Source of the DNA: Paracrocinitomix mangrovi
GTDB taxonomy: Bacteria > Bacteroidota > Bacteroidia > Flavobacteriales_D > Crocinitomicaceae
Direction of reading: 5' to 3'
DNA: 64,000 nucleotides
Assembly: GCF_019740355.2 (NCBI RefSeq)
Contig: NZ_CP091819.1
Span: 1,984,001 to 2,048,000 of the forward strand
In this document: positions 34,506 to 43,089 of the stretch, in pieces
Layout of the letters: the number at the start of each line of letters is the position of its first letter
Numbering within the stretch: the stretch's first letter is position 1
Notes under the pieces: generated by a model
The model's database searches: none
Told to the model about the DNA's origin: nothing
What the model saw: only the letters and a program-made list of their open reading frames with translations
Made by a program: the position numbers and the translations under genes

Positions 34506-35747
34506 CTAAAATTGAATTTTGCTCAATAATTTTAAATCGTTTGGATCAGTGTAATCATACTGATAGATTCCGTCATCACCAATTACCATTGCCACTCCGT
34601 TATAAGGAATTACATCTGTAGCCTGGATATTAGAGAATCTTTTAATTTGATGATTTCCGGCATCTGAAGGATTGGACGCATCAAATACTCTCAACCCGTC
34701 TTTTCCGTCACAAACAAATAATGTTGATCCATCAATTCCAACACCATGGGGATTAGTCATATCATAAGACTCTAGCAATACAGGATTTGATTTATTTGTG
34801 ATATCTATAATATCCAACTGATTGATATCGCCGCCACACATACTACCTGAACGAACAGTTACATAAGCTATGTTATCTTGTATAACAACCGGATCACAGG
34901 CTCTCCAATGTTCAATTGAACCAACCCATTGCGGAGCTGCCGGATCTTGAGTACTATAAATAAGCATTCCTGTTTGAGTACCCATATACAAGTAGTTGCC
35001 ATCAGGGAAAATAGTTTCAGTATTCCATGATAAATAAGCTGACGTTCCTTCAACTGGATTGATTGGATCTGAAATACTAAAAGGTCTTAATTGATTATTG
35101 TCAATCACATATAAATAATTGTTCAAAATAGTCATCTGAGCGATTGAACCCGCAACTCCTGTACCTCCGGGAGAAGAATTTGTACTGGCATCTGCTAAGG
35201 CAAAAGTTTCACAACCTAAACAGCCTGTCCAAATTGGTGTTGGATTAGTTTCATCTTTTGTCTTTACGACATTCCAAGAAGTAACTATACCTTGTGATTT
35301 GTCAATTGTTTGAGTAGGATAGTTTTTTTCCATGAGCGGCAAGGCTGTTGGAAAAACCTCTTCTAACCTTTTTACCTCAACCGGATTATAAAGTGAAGTA
35401 ATATCAACAATCACTAAATCAACTAAAGCCGTAATGTAAAGGTGATTGTCTTTTATCGACAAACCAGAGGCACCCATTACATTCAAAAACCCAACATTGT
35501 TAGGATTTGAAGGGTCTGAATTATCTATAAAGTGAATTCCTTCATTAGGTTCTACAACAAATAAGTGATCATTAAAAAAGTAGATATTACCATCTTTGGT
35601 AATAGATCTTGGCGACTCAAATACGGCAGGAGTTCTAAAAGTTCCGGCATCTGTATACACAGGCTCATAACAGTAATATTTATTTACAGCTTTGTCACAA
35701 GCACTTAGTGCAACAATTGATAATAATAAAAACGCAATCTTTTTCAT
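34506..35747 (-). CDS. LVIVD-repeat lipoprotein
   Basis: 413 residues with a lipobox (LSAC, Cys17). The body is built of beta-propeller-type repeats of the LVIVD class: IHFIDNSDPSNPNNVG, LVIVDITSLYNPVEVK, LRPFSISDPINPVEG, LDIIDITNKSNPVLLESY and LRVFDASNPSDAG. Such proteins are surface or periplasmic propellers, often in adhesion or sensing; the function here is unknown. It is the head of a minus-strand string (35747 to 31690) that includes the lipoprotein, barrel, sigma and partner genes. The 135 bases upstream carry a 5-bp GCCCA/TGGGC hairpin but no clear promoter. Confidence 0.85.
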   Translation of the reverse strand: MKKIAFLLLSIVALSACDKAVNKYYCYEPVYTDAGTFRTPAVFESPRSITKDGNIYFFNDHLFVVEPNEGIHFIDNSDPSNPNNVGFLNVMGASGLSIKDNHLYITALVDLVIVDITSLYNPVEVKRLEEVFPTALPLMEKNYPTQTIDKSQGIVTSWNVVKTKDETNPTPIWTGCLGCETFALADASTNSSPGGTGVAGSIAQMTILNNYLYVIDNNQLRPFSISDPINPVEGTSAYLSWNTETIFPDGNYLYMGTQTGMLIYSTQDPAAPQWVGSIEHWRACDPVVIQDNIAYVTVRSGSMCGGDINQLDIIDITNKSNPVLLESYDMTNPHGVGIDGSTLFVCDGKDGLRVFDASNPSDAGNHQIKRFSNIQATDVIPYNGVAMVIGDDGIYQYDYTDPNDLKLLSKIQF

Positions 35748-35882
35748 TTTGTAATAATTGAGATTTTGGTCAGCATTTTCAGTACTGATGAATCTCCTTG
35801 AAAAAGGGTTGCATTTAATTTTAAAAAATTAGCTTGAAAAATTCAGACGCCCATTTTTATTGGGCTTGAAGAGCAAAAAAAA

Positions 35883-36431
35883 TTAATCGATAATTCTATA
35901 TTTTCTATTCATTAAGAATGAAATCTCAATTTCTTGCCCCTTGTGATTGTAAACTGCCATCACTTCAAATCCGGCAATCTGACCAACTTGTTCTCGACGC
36001 AAATGCAATAAAATTCTCTGCGTTTGATTAAATTCTTCTCGCTTTGATTTAAGTTCGGCCATTTTTAAGCGAAGTTTCAATAATTCAAGGTTTTTAGGAG
36101 CCATGTGAAGTTGTAGACTTTCAGGATAGAGTTTCAAAGAATTTTCATATGCTAAATTTTGATACGCCATAGTATCGATCATGGAACCTAGAGTGTCAAT
36201 GTCCATTTGTATTAATCTCAAATTCTCCTCCGTTGTTGCCAGCATTCCATTTAAGTCATCAACAGATACTGTATCAACCATATTAACTTTTACCGGAACC
36301 GTATCAGACAAAAACAAATAGTTACGCACTTCATCACGCATTATTTCTTGATCAGAAGGGGTATTTTGATCGTCATTATTGTTGCAGGAAAATAAAATTA
36401 GAACGGTAAAAAAGGGAAAAAAGAATCTCAT
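35883..36431 (-). CDS. Lipoprotein with helical repeats, unknown function
   Basis: 182 residues from MRFFFPFFTVLILFSC (lipid-attachment Cys at 16). An ATG 11 codons earlier is in frame but would break the signal. The mature part is largely helical and charged, with a coiled-coil-like stretch (LELLKLRLKMAELKSKREEFNQTQRILLHL). No family is recognised. It begins 10 bases after dxs on the same strand, so it is probably in the dxs transcript. Confidence 0.65.
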   Translation of the reverse strand: MRFFFPFFTVLILFSCNNNDDQNTPSDQEIMRDEVRNYLFLSDTVPVKVNMVDTVSVDDLNGMLATTEENLRLIQMDIDTLGSMIDTMAYQNLAYENSLKLYPESLQLHMAPKNLELLKLRLKMAELKSKREEFNQTQRILLHLRREQVGQIAGFEVMAVYNHKGQEIEISFLMNRKYRIID

Positions 36432-36441
36432 AAAATATTGA

Positions 36442-38388
36442 TTAGCCAACCAATGAAGAAGCATTCAAAATGATCCCGTCCATTAGCTTTTTAGCAGATT
36501 TAACTTGTGCTTCTACATCATAAAAGCAATCGCGATACAATTCTTGTTGTGTTCCGTGATCTATGAATTTATCTGGAATTCCCAATCGAACCACTTTTGC
36601 TTGATAATTATTATCTGCCATGAATTCAAGAACTGCGGACCCCATTCCTCCCATCAAACATCCATCTTCAACTGTAATCACCTTATCAAACTTTGTAAAA
36701 ACCTCATGCAGCAATAATTCATCAATCGGTTTCACAAATCGCATATCGTAATGCGCAACAGAAATTCCGTCTTCTTTTAATTGATCAATTGCTTTTTGCG
36801 TTAAGTTTCCGATAGAACCTATAGTGACAAAAGCAATGTCATCACCATTTGTCAACCTTCTTCCTTCACCTACCTTAATTTCTTTAAAAGGTTTTTTCCA
36901 GTGAGTCATGACACCTTTTCCACGTGGATATCTGATAGAAAAAGGACCTTTATTAGGCAGTTGTGCAGTATACATCATATTGCGCAACTCTTCTTCATTC
37001 ATTGGAGCGGAAACAATCATATTTGGAATTGATCTCATGTAAGCCAAGTCATATGCTCCGTGGTGGGTTGCACCATCAGCTCCGACTAATCCTCCACGAT
37101 CCAGGCAAAAAACAACATTCAAATTCTGCAAGGCTACATCATGAATCACCTGATCATAAGCTCTTTGCATAAATGATGAATAAATATTGCAAAACGGGAT
37201 CATACCTTGCGTAGCTAAACCGGCAGAAAAAGTAACAGCATGTTGCTCTGCAATTCCCACATCAAAAGCTCTATCCGGCATTGCTTTCATCATTATGTTT
37301 AAAGATGAGCCTGTTGGCATTGCTGGAGTAATCCCCATTATCTTTTCGTTTTGTTCAGCCAATTCAACAATAGTATGACCAAAAACATCCTGGTACTTAG
37401 GAGGCTCAGGACTTTCAGGAATGATTTTTACAATTTCTCCAGTTTCTTTATTAAAGATACCCGGTGAATGCCATTTGGTAGCATCTCCTTCTTCAGCAGG
37501 AGCATAACCTTTTCCTTTTTTGGTTAAAACATGTAAAATTTTAGGACCTTTTATGTCCTTAAAATCCTCCATAATTTTTACCAAAGCAATGGTATCATGT
37601 CCATCAACAGGACCAAAGTATCTAAAATTCAAAGACTCGAAATAATTTGAGTGCTTTAATAAAGTTCCTTTTAGAGCATTACTGATTTTTGAAGCAATTG
37701 TTTGAGCATTGGGTCCAAATTTTGAAACCTTACCCAGTAATTTCCAAACATCATCTTTTACCTTATTATAGGTATGAGAAGTTGTAATATCAGTAAGATA
37801 ATCACGTAAAGCTCCAACGTTAGGGTCAATTGACATGCAGTTATCATTTAAGATAACCGTTAGATTCATATCTTCTAATGAACCTGCATGATTTAGACCT
37901 TCAAAAGCCAAACCGGCCGTCATGGCACCATCTCCAATAACAGCAATATGATTTCTTTCATCATGCTTATAGTGATTAGCTACAGCCATACCTAAAGCAG
38001 CAGAAATAGAAGTTGAAGAGTGTCCTACACCAAAAGTGTCATATTCACTTTCAGACCTTTTAGGAAACCCTGAGATTCCACCTTTTTGACGATTTGTATG
38101 AAACCTTTCTCTTCGTTCAGTTAAAATCTTGTGCCCGTAAGCTTGATGTCCTACATCCCAAATTAACTGATCATGGGGTGTATTAAAAACATAATGAATA
38201 GCAACAGTAAGTTCTACTACACCTAAACTGGCACCAAAATGCGAATTTCCAATTTCTGAAATAACGTCAATAATGTAATGGCGCAACTCATCAGACAACT
38301 GAGGTAGTTGATCAATCTCGATTTTATCCCTTAAATCTTTAGGGGTATTAATCTGACTTAATAGTGGGCCGGCCTTGTATTGAGACAT
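36442..38388 (-). CDS. dxs: 1-deoxy-D-xylulose-5-phosphate synthase
   Basis: 648 residues. This thiamine-diphosphate enzyme condenses pyruvate and glyceraldehyde 3-phosphate to DXP, the first step of the MEP isoprenoid pathway (and a precursor of thiamine and pyridoxal). Motifs seen: IWDVGHQAYGHKILTERRE, the ThDP motif GDGAMTAGLAFEGLNHA ... NDN, HVLTKKGKGYAPAE, and in the second domain DVGIAEQHAVTFSAGLA and DGATHHGAYDLAYM. The length is normal. A good promoter sits seven bases before the ATG, which predicts a nearly leaderless mRNA. The lipoprotein at 35883 follows. Confidence 0.95.
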   Translation of the reverse strand: MSQYKAGPLLSQINTPKDLRDKIEIDQLPQLSDELRHYIIDVISEIGNSHFGASLGVVELTVAIHYVFNTPHDQLIWDVGHQAYGHKILTERRERFHTNRQKGGISGFPKRSESEYDTFGVGHSSTSISAALGMAVANHYKHDERNHIAVIGDGAMTAGLAFEGLNHAGSLEDMNLTVILNDNCMSIDPNVGALRDYLTDITTSHTYNKVKDDVWKLLGKVSKFGPNAQTIASKISNALKGTLLKHSNYFESLNFRYFGPVDGHDTIALVKIMEDFKDIKGPKILHVLTKKGKGYAPAEEGDATKWHSPGIFNKETGEIVKIIPESPEPPKYQDVFGHTIVELAEQNEKIMGITPAMPTGSSLNIMMKAMPDRAFDVGIAEQHAVTFSAGLATQGMIPFCNIYSSFMQRAYDQVIHDVALQNLNVVFCLDRGGLVGADGATHHGAYDLAYMRSIPNMIVSAPMNEEELRNMMYTAQLPNKGPFSIRYPRGKGVMTHWKKPFKEIKVGEGRRLTNGDDIAFVTIGSIGNLTQKAIDQLKEDGISVAHYDMRFVKPIDELLLHEVFTKFDKVITVEDGCLMGGMGSAVLEFMADNNYQAKVVRLGIPDKFIDHGTQQELYRDCFYDVEAQVKSAKKLMDGIILNASSLVG

Positions 38389-38395
38389 CTTATTA

Positions 38396-38424
38396 CAAAA
38401 TTACGCATAATTGCGCTTTTACAA
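38396..38424 (-). promoter_or_regulatory. Promoter of dxs
   Basis: On the minus strand TTG (38424-38422), 18 bases, then TAATTTTG (38403-38396), seven bases before the ATG. The -7 element lies in a 15-mer (38396-38410) that recurs exactly at 41429-41443 upstream of the bacilliredoxin gene. Confidence 0.55.
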
Positions 38425-38585
38425 TAACGTTTAAGCAGTTGATTTGTTGACAGTAATTAGGATTTATTAAGAAAACATTCTATTTAAAACCCTTATTTCA
38501 TACGATTTAGAATAAGAATCTCACAATTCAACGAATTTTTTCGTCAACTTACCGAGAATGCAATCTAAATTGAAAAGCACACACG

Positions 38586-38593
38586 TATATTTG
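38586..38593 (+). promoter_or_regulatory. -7 element of the SiaC-like gene
   Basis: TATATTTG, a full match to TAnnTTTG, 26 bases upstream of the ATG at 38620. No convincing -33 element is present at the usual distance. Confidence 0.4.
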
Positions 38594-38619
38594 ACCCGAA
38601 TCTATTAAAAGAATGACCC

Positions 38620-39003
38620 ATGAACACTTTTAAAGTAGAAGCCACTCACAAGACACCTGAGATTGAAGGCAATATTGAAGAAGGTAAATTCTCAATCAAA
38701 GGAAAATGCATACCAGAAGACGCCAGAGGCTTCTTTATACCTTTCAGGGACTGGTTTATGCAATTTGTTCAATCTGACTGCAATAAAATATATGCTGAGT
38801 TAGATTTGGAATATTTCAACACCTCTACTTCTAGCATCTTACTAGATGTATTTAAACAATTAGATAATCTATCTAATAAAAAAGAAGTTGAAATCACCTG
38901 GATTTATGAAGAGGATGATTTTGAAATGGAAGAAGTTGGACAGGACTACAAATTAATGATTGGAGAAAACTTTAAATTACAATCAAAGCCCTGGGAAAAT
39001 TAA
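38620..39003 (+). CDS. SiaC-family (DUF1987) regulatory phosphoprotein
   Basis: 127 residues matching the DUF1987/SiaC family: GKCIPEDARGFFIPFRDWF, LEYFNTSTSSILLDVFKQL and VEITWIYEEDDFEMEEVGQDYKLMI. In Pseudomonas, SiaC is an anti-anti-sigma-like protein switched by Ser/Thr phosphorylation (the Thr/Ser cluster in FNTSTSS is the equivalent region) and dephosphorylated by a PP2C enzyme, SiaA. Here a SpoIIE/PP2C sensor is encoded at 27506. No diguanylate cyclase or kinase lies adjacent, so the target is unknown. The end overlaps the convergent gene by four bases. Confidence 0.85.
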   Translation: MNTFKVEATHKTPEIEGNIEEGKFSIKGKCIPEDARGFFIPFRDWFMQFVQSDCNKIYAELDLEYFNTSTSSILLDVFKQLDNLSNKKEVEITWIYEEDDFEMEEVGQDYKLMIGENFKLQSKPWEN

Positions 39004-39572
39004 CCATCCCAATCCGTCTTTCCTTTATTAATAAACCTGGTAGGAATATTTTTACCTTCTTTTTGGTAATAATATACTTGAAAAAGATTTTCTAAGTAAT
39101 CCCAATGCAGATTATTGGTTGATTTATCGTAATTGACATATCCAAGTGATTCATTTTGTTCCTTTGTGATATACACAAGTAAATCTTCATCATATTTACT
39201 TCTTATCTCCATTTCAAGGTTGTAATCATAATCATGAAACGGAACTAATTTTAAATTAAACCCACCTTCTGCACCGGATGCTTTCATCAAACTACCTTCA
39301 TAAGTTTGCAGTTCATACTTTTCATCTGCATCAATAACAAATACAGTATTTGGATGACTCACTTCATCTTTTGCAGGATTTCTTAAGGAAAGATGGGCAG
39401 CAATCGATTCATCAATATATTCTTCTCGCTTAGGAGCATCTTTTACATCCACATGATCAACATCTTCCATCACCTCTTTTTGAGGCTCATCAATCACTTT
39501 ATCATTTACACCTCCACCAGATTGGCAAGATATAATCGGAAAAAAAAGCCGGAATGAAAGTCTCTTCATCAT
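39000..39572 (-). CDS. Lipoprotein, unknown function
   Basis: 190 residues, start MMKRLSFRLFFPIISC with a lipobox-type Cys at about residue 16. The signal is short for this organism. An acidic linker (EPQKEVMEDVDHVDVKDAPKREE, in parts) precedes a beta-rich part. I recognise no family. Its start overlaps the stop of the M42 peptidase gene by four bases, so the two are coupled. Confidence 0.6.
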   Translation of the reverse strand: MMKRLSFRLFFPIISCQSGGGVNDKVIDEPQKEVMEDVDHVDVKDAPKREEYIDESIAAHLSLRNPAKDEVSHPNTVFVIDADEKYELQTYEGSLMKASGAEGGFNLKLVPFHDYDYNLEMEIRSKYDEDLLVYITKEQNESLGYVNYDKSTNNLHWDYLENLFQVYYYQKEGKNIPTRFINKGKTDWDG

Positions 39573-40627
39573 TTAAAAGACCAATCGTGCGTATCAATAT
39601 CTGTTAAACAAGATGTCAATAAATTAATTGAACCGGCAATATCATCTTTATTGGCCATTTCAATTACCTGATGTAAATGTCTGGTAGGAATAGAAACCGC
39701 ACCTGCAATAGAACCTCCTTGAGTCATTCTTTGAATTCCGGCAGTATCTGTCCCACCTTGAGGTAGAATTTCAGGTTGCCATTTAATTTTATGTTTTTTC
39801 GCAGTGTTTTTCATAAACTCAACCATGCGATAATCACAGATTGTACCGGCATCCATCACTTTGATAGCTGTTCCTTCACCTAGTCTTGTAATTTTTTCAT
39901 GTTCAGCTGCACCAGGTAAATCAAAGGCAATGGTTGTATCTAATCCAAAACCAAAATCAGGATTAACCTTTAATGATGCCGCATTTGCTCCTCTAATTCC
40001 AACTTCTTCTTGAACGGTAAAGACCCCATAAATATCATAAGGCACCTTTTTACCCTTCAGTTTTTTAAGCGTTTCAATTAAAATAAATACCGCCAACCTA
40101 TTGTCTAAAGATTTTGAATTAACGCAATTACCCATCTCAATAAACTCACGTTCTCTTGTTATAGGATCTCCAATTTGCACTAACTTTTCTACTTCTTTCT
40201 TTGACAAACCTGTATCGATATAATAGTCAGAAATCTTGGCAACCTTGTTGCGTTCTTCCGGAGTCATCACATGAATTGGCTTAGATGCCATCACTCCGAT
40301 AACATCTTTTTTACCATGAATTAAGACACGTTGCGCAGTTAATGTTTTTGGGTCAAATCCACCCAAAGTATGAAAACGGATAAATCCTTTATCGTCAATA
40401 TGAGTTACTATAAAACCTATCTCATCCATATGAGCACCTATCATCACCCTTTTAGGATCTTTTGCCGACCCTTTTTTTATGGCATAGACATTTCCCATAT
40501 TATCTACTTCCACTTCATCTACCAAAGGTGTAATTTCCTTTATTACTAGTTCACGCACCTTTTGCTCAAACCCAGGAGCACCAGGAGTTTTACATATTTT
40601 GGCTAATAATTTTGTATTAATTGACAT
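39569..40627 (-). CDS. M42-family metallo-aminopeptidase
   Basis: 352 residues with the di-zinc aminopeptidase fold of the M42 family (glutamyl aminopeptidase / TET-type). Visible metal and catalytic elements: MIGAHMDEIGFIV (first metal His and the nearby Asp), KSLDNRLAVFI (bridging Asp), FTVQEEVGIRGA (catalytic Glu pair), FGLDTTIAFD, and RHLHQVIEM near the end (metal His). Such enzymes trim peptides in the cytoplasm as large oligomers. All expected residues are present. The small membrane-protein gene (40655) lies 27 bases upstream. Confidence 0.92.
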   Translation of the reverse strand: MSINTKLLAKICKTPGAPGFEQKVRELVIKEITPLVDEVEVDNMGNVYAIKKGSAKDPKRVMIGAHMDEIGFIVTHIDDKGFIRFHTLGGFDPKTLTAQRVLIHGKKDVIGVMASKPIHVMTPEERNKVAKISDYYIDTGLSKKEVEKLVQIGDPITREREFIEMGNCVNSKSLDNRLAVFILIETLKKLKGKKVPYDIYGVFTVQEEVGIRGANAASLKVNPDFGFGLDTTIAFDLPGAAEHEKITRLGEGTAIKVMDAGTICDYRMVEFMKNTAKKHKIKWQPEILPQGGTDTAGIQRMTQGGSIAGAVSIPTRHLHQVIEMANKDDIAGSINLLTSCLTDIDTHDWSFK

Positions 40628-40654
40628 AGTACCGGTTTTAAAAACTCAATATAA

Positions 40655-40969
40655 TTATTCTTTTTCTTTTGTAGTATCTCCTATCATTGTAAGGCGGTAT
40701 GCCAGCATGGCCGGAACTCCTAAAAAGCAAACGACAGCAATCATCCAACCAGATAGCTTTCTTGTCATTTCAACCCCACTACTCAATAAATCTCGATTAA
40801 AATCCTGATCCCAACCAAAAAACTGGCGTAAGCTAACGGTCTCTTCTTTTTCAGCCACAAGCGTTGACAACTCTACTTCAAAAATTTGAGCAGGGTAAAA
40901 ATAAAAGATCAGGAACATTGCTATTCCTGATCCTAAAAAAACTAAAATGAATTTCAATTTTTTATCCAC
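40655..40969 (-). CDS. Small two-helix membrane protein
   Basis: 104 residues with two membrane helices (LKFILVFLGSGIAMFLIFYFY and MIAVVCFLGVPAMLAYRLTMI) joined by a loop of about 45 residues. No domain is recognised. It lies between the bacilliredoxin gene and the M42 peptidase gene, all on the minus strand with short gaps, so it is probably in their operon. Confidence 0.6.
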   Translation of the reverse strand: MDKKLKFILVFLGSGIAMFLIFYFYPAQIFEVELSTLVAEKEETVSLRQFFGWDQDFNRDLLSSGVEMTRKLSGWMIAVVCFLGVPAMLAYRLTMIGDTTKEKE

Positions 40970-40982
40970 TTCACACTAAAGT

Positions 40983-41393
40983 TTAGCAATACTCATCATA
41001 TGCCATCTTTAGGTTGTCTGCAATCATTTCTGCAGATCTTCCTTCAATGTGATGTCTTTCAATAAAGTGAACCAAAGTTCCATCCTTAAACAATCCAATA
41101 GATGGAGAAGATGGAGGATATGGCAAGGTATATTTTCTTGCTTGTTCAGTTGCTTCCTTATCTACACCGGCAAAAACCGTTACCATGTTATTAGGCAATT
41201 TTGTATGTTTAGTTGATAAGATTACACCCGGCCTCATTGTTCCGGCAGCACAACCACATACTGAATTGATTACAACCAAAGTAGTTCCTTCTTTATTTAA
41301 AGCTGAATCAACTTGATCAACCGTTTCTAAACTGTCAAATCCTGCTGCTTCCAGCTCCTGTTTCATTGGTGTTGTTAATTCTGTAGGATACAT
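40983..41393 (-). CDS. BrxA/BrxB-type bacilliredoxin
   Basis: 136 residues of the YphP/YqiW family, a thioredoxin-like fold with CGC in place of CxxC: VVINSVCGCAAGTMRPGV with Cys46 and Cys48. In Bacillus the family removes bacillithiol from proteins. Whether this organism makes bacillithiol cannot be seen here, although many Bacteroidota do. The remainder (YPPSSPSIGLFKDGTLVHFIERHHIEGR) is diagnostic of the family. A -7-like element, shared exactly with the dxs promoter, is 36 bases upstream. Confidence 0.92.
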   Translation of the reverse strand: MYPTELTTPMKQELEAAGFDSLETVDQVDSALNKEGTTLVVINSVCGCAAGTMRPGVILSTKHTKLPNNMVTVFAGVDKEATEQARKYTLPYPPSSPSIGLFKDGTLVHFIERHHIEGRSAEMIADNLKMAYDEYC

Positions 41394-41428
41394 ATATATA
41401 GTATTTTAAAATCAAAAAATTATTTGTG

Positions 41429-41436
41429 CAAAATTA
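41429..41436 (-). promoter_or_regulatory. Possible -7 element of the bacilliredoxin gene
   Basis: The minus-strand TAATTTTG overlaps the end of the DAO gene upstream; its TAA is that gene's stop codon. It lies 35 bases before the bacilliredoxin ATG. No -33 element is evident. Confidence 0.3.
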
Positions 41437-42459
41437 CGCATAAAAATGCTTTTCATATCGTTGGACGTTTACCTCATCATCCAGTTTACAATCTTCTATA
41501 AGATATTTTAACATTTGAATGGCATAAAAAGGAGCAATAGAAACACCTTTGGTCCCCAATCCATTAAAAACATGAAGCTTTTTTAAGGAAGGATGTGTTC
41601 CCAAAAGTGGCCTTCTATCTGAAACTGTAGGTCTTATTCCACCTTCATGATCTACTATATTGAATTCAAAGCGACAAAAAGTTTTGAGCCTTTCCAGCAA
41701 TTCATCTTTCCCTTCCTGGGTTGGAACGGGCTTATCTTGTTGCCAATTGTAGGTAGAACCAATTTTGTATTGATCATTTCCAATAGGTAATACAAACATA
41801 TTTTTATTCAGAATGTCATCATACTTCAAGTCGGGAGCATGAATGGTTAAAACATCTCCATGAGAAGGTTTCATTGGGATATAATTGAAATATGGATTAT
41901 CCACTAATTGATAACCTTCACAAAAAATGTATTGATCGTTATTCTCTATTTGATCTGAAGAAAAGGCTTCATCTATAAATTGAACACCATTTTGACTCAA
42001 GTACTTTTTAGATCCATCTAAAAATGCATTGACATCCAGATGACCCAGAGAATTAACTTTTCCCACTCCAAAAGGAGCATCAACAAAAGGATGATTTAAA
42101 TCTTCTGCAGCTTGTAAGTATTGATCAAACCTACCATCCCCTTCTAATGCGGCCCAATTGTTTTGCTCCTCAATTGAAGCAAATACGCGAACTATTGAGC
42201 GGTGGGACAACAATTTTATTCCTATTTTATCTTCAACTGTGGAATAAAATTGACGAGCTGCCGGAAACAAAACATCTACATTCCAACCTTTGGTAAGTCT
42301 TTTAAAAATAATGGGGTTGATCATTCCGGCTGCAACTCTTGAAGAATGGTTTTTTCCATTATCATAAACGCTAACAGGAATACCTTTAAGATGAAATTGC
42401 CAGGCCAATGTTGCACCGGCCAGTCCAAATCCTATAATTGTGTAATTTGATTGTTCCAT
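41434..42459 (-). CDS. DAO-family FAD-dependent oxidoreductase
   Basis: 341 residues with a Rossmann FAD motif at the start (YTIIGFGLAGATLAWQFHLKGI) and the DAO-family C-terminal segment VDHEGGIRPTVSDRRPLLG ... VFNGLGTKGVSIAPFYA. The RPTVSDRRPLLG motif, with the Arg that positions the substrate carboxylate, is typical of glycine oxidase/D-amino-acid oxidase-like enzymes and of MnmC C-domains. The substrate is not readable. It precedes the bacilliredoxin gene with a 40-base gap and is separated from the upstream gene by a terminator. Confidence 0.85.
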   Translation of the reverse strand: MEQSNYTIIGFGLAGATLAWQFHLKGIPVSVYDNGKNHSSRVAAGMINPIIFKRLTKGWNVDVLFPAARQFYSTVEDKIGIKLLSHRSIVRVFASIEEQNNWAALEGDGRFDQYLQAAEDLNHPFVDAPFGVGKVNSLGHLDVNAFLDGSKKYLSQNGVQFIDEAFSSDQIENNDQYIFCEGYQLVDNPYFNYIPMKPSHGDVLTIHAPDLKYDDILNKNMFVLPIGNDQYKIGSTYNWQQDKPVPTQEGKDELLERLKTFCRFEFNIVDHEGGIRPTVSDRRPLLGTHPSLKKLHVFNGLGTKGVSIAPFYAIQMLKYLIEDCKLDDEVNVQRYEKHFYA

Positions 42460-42486
42460 AAAAAAAGGTGAGTAACACCCACCTTT
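42460..42486 (-). terminator. Intrinsic terminator of the His/Asp-rich protein gene
   Basis: On the minus strand AAAGGTG (42486-42480) pairs with CACCTTT (42470-42464), followed by a run of seven T. It also sits just upstream of the DAO gene start. Confidence 0.8.
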
Positions 42487-42494
42487 GAATTATT

Positions 42495-43088
42495 TTATTC
42501 TTCTTCTACTGTTTTTTCGAGAAGTTCCTTTAAAGTTTTGATTTTACCCAACTCTTCATCCACCTTCTCTTTGACTTCATCAACTTTTTGTTGAGCCAAA
42601 TCAATTAAGGTAACTTTTTCTTTATACACCTCTTCTGTAATTGTTCCTTCGCTTTTTTCTTTCTCCACTTTTTCAAGGGCGATATCAATTTTACCTTGAT
42701 TTAGGGAGATTTCAATTTGAAATCCCTCTACTTTCTCTTCCGCCTCTTCAATTTTCTTTTTGGCTTTTTGCCTTGCTTCTTCTGCCCGCTGCTGACCAAA
42801 TTCTCTTCCGCTTAAATCACCTTTATCTTTACCGTAGGCATTACCATTATTGGATTTTTCTTTATGCTCTTTGTGATGATCGTGATCATCATCATCATCA
42901 TGATCTTTCTTTTTCTTATCATGATCATTGTGTTTTTCATGCTTTTCTTTGTCATGATCATGATCGTCATCATCATCTTCTTCATGTTTATACTCTTTCT
43001 TTTTTTCTTCTTTTTTCTCATGACCTTTTTGGGCATAAGTTGGAAGAAAAGTGAATAGCAAAACAGCTATAATTAATACTTTTCTCAT
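42495..43088 (-). CDS. Exported His/Asp/Lys-rich protein
   Basis: 197 residues from MRKVLIIAVLLFTFLPTYAQ, a signal peptide. An ATG four codons upstream (43100) would overlap the previous gene and is unlikely. About residues 20-85 are almost entirely Lys, Glu, Asp and His (for example EEDDDDDHDHDKEKHEKHND), followed by a long predicted coiled coil to the end. The cluster of His and Asp side chains is suited to binding divalent metals such as Zn, Ni, Cu or Ca in the periplasm. No catalytic motif is seen. The acidic lipoprotein gene lies one base upstream, so they are one operon. Confidence 0.75.
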   Translation of the reverse strand: MRKVLIIAVLLFTFLPTYAQKGHEKKEEKKKEYKHEEDDDDDHDHDKEKHEKHNDHDKKKKDHDDDDDHDHHKEHKEKSNNGNAYGKDKGDLSGREFGQQRAEEARQKAKKKIEEAEEKVEGFQIEISLNQGKIDIALEKVEKEKSEGTITEEVYKEKVTLIDLAQQKVDEVKEKVDEELGKIKTLKELLEKTVEEE

Positions 43089-43089
43089 C

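Noticed and set aside
42880-42990. Short repeated GATCATGATCAT-like strings, possible repeat array or CRISPR-like element
   Set aside because: There are no regular repeats or unique spacers. The strings encode the Asp/His-rich chain.
42641-43054. Long open frames on the opposite strand and in other frames of the His/Asp-rich region
   Set aside because: They exist because the gene's DNA is simple (GAT/CAT/AAA-rich) and stop-poor. The real gene has a signal peptide and a terminator on the minus strand.
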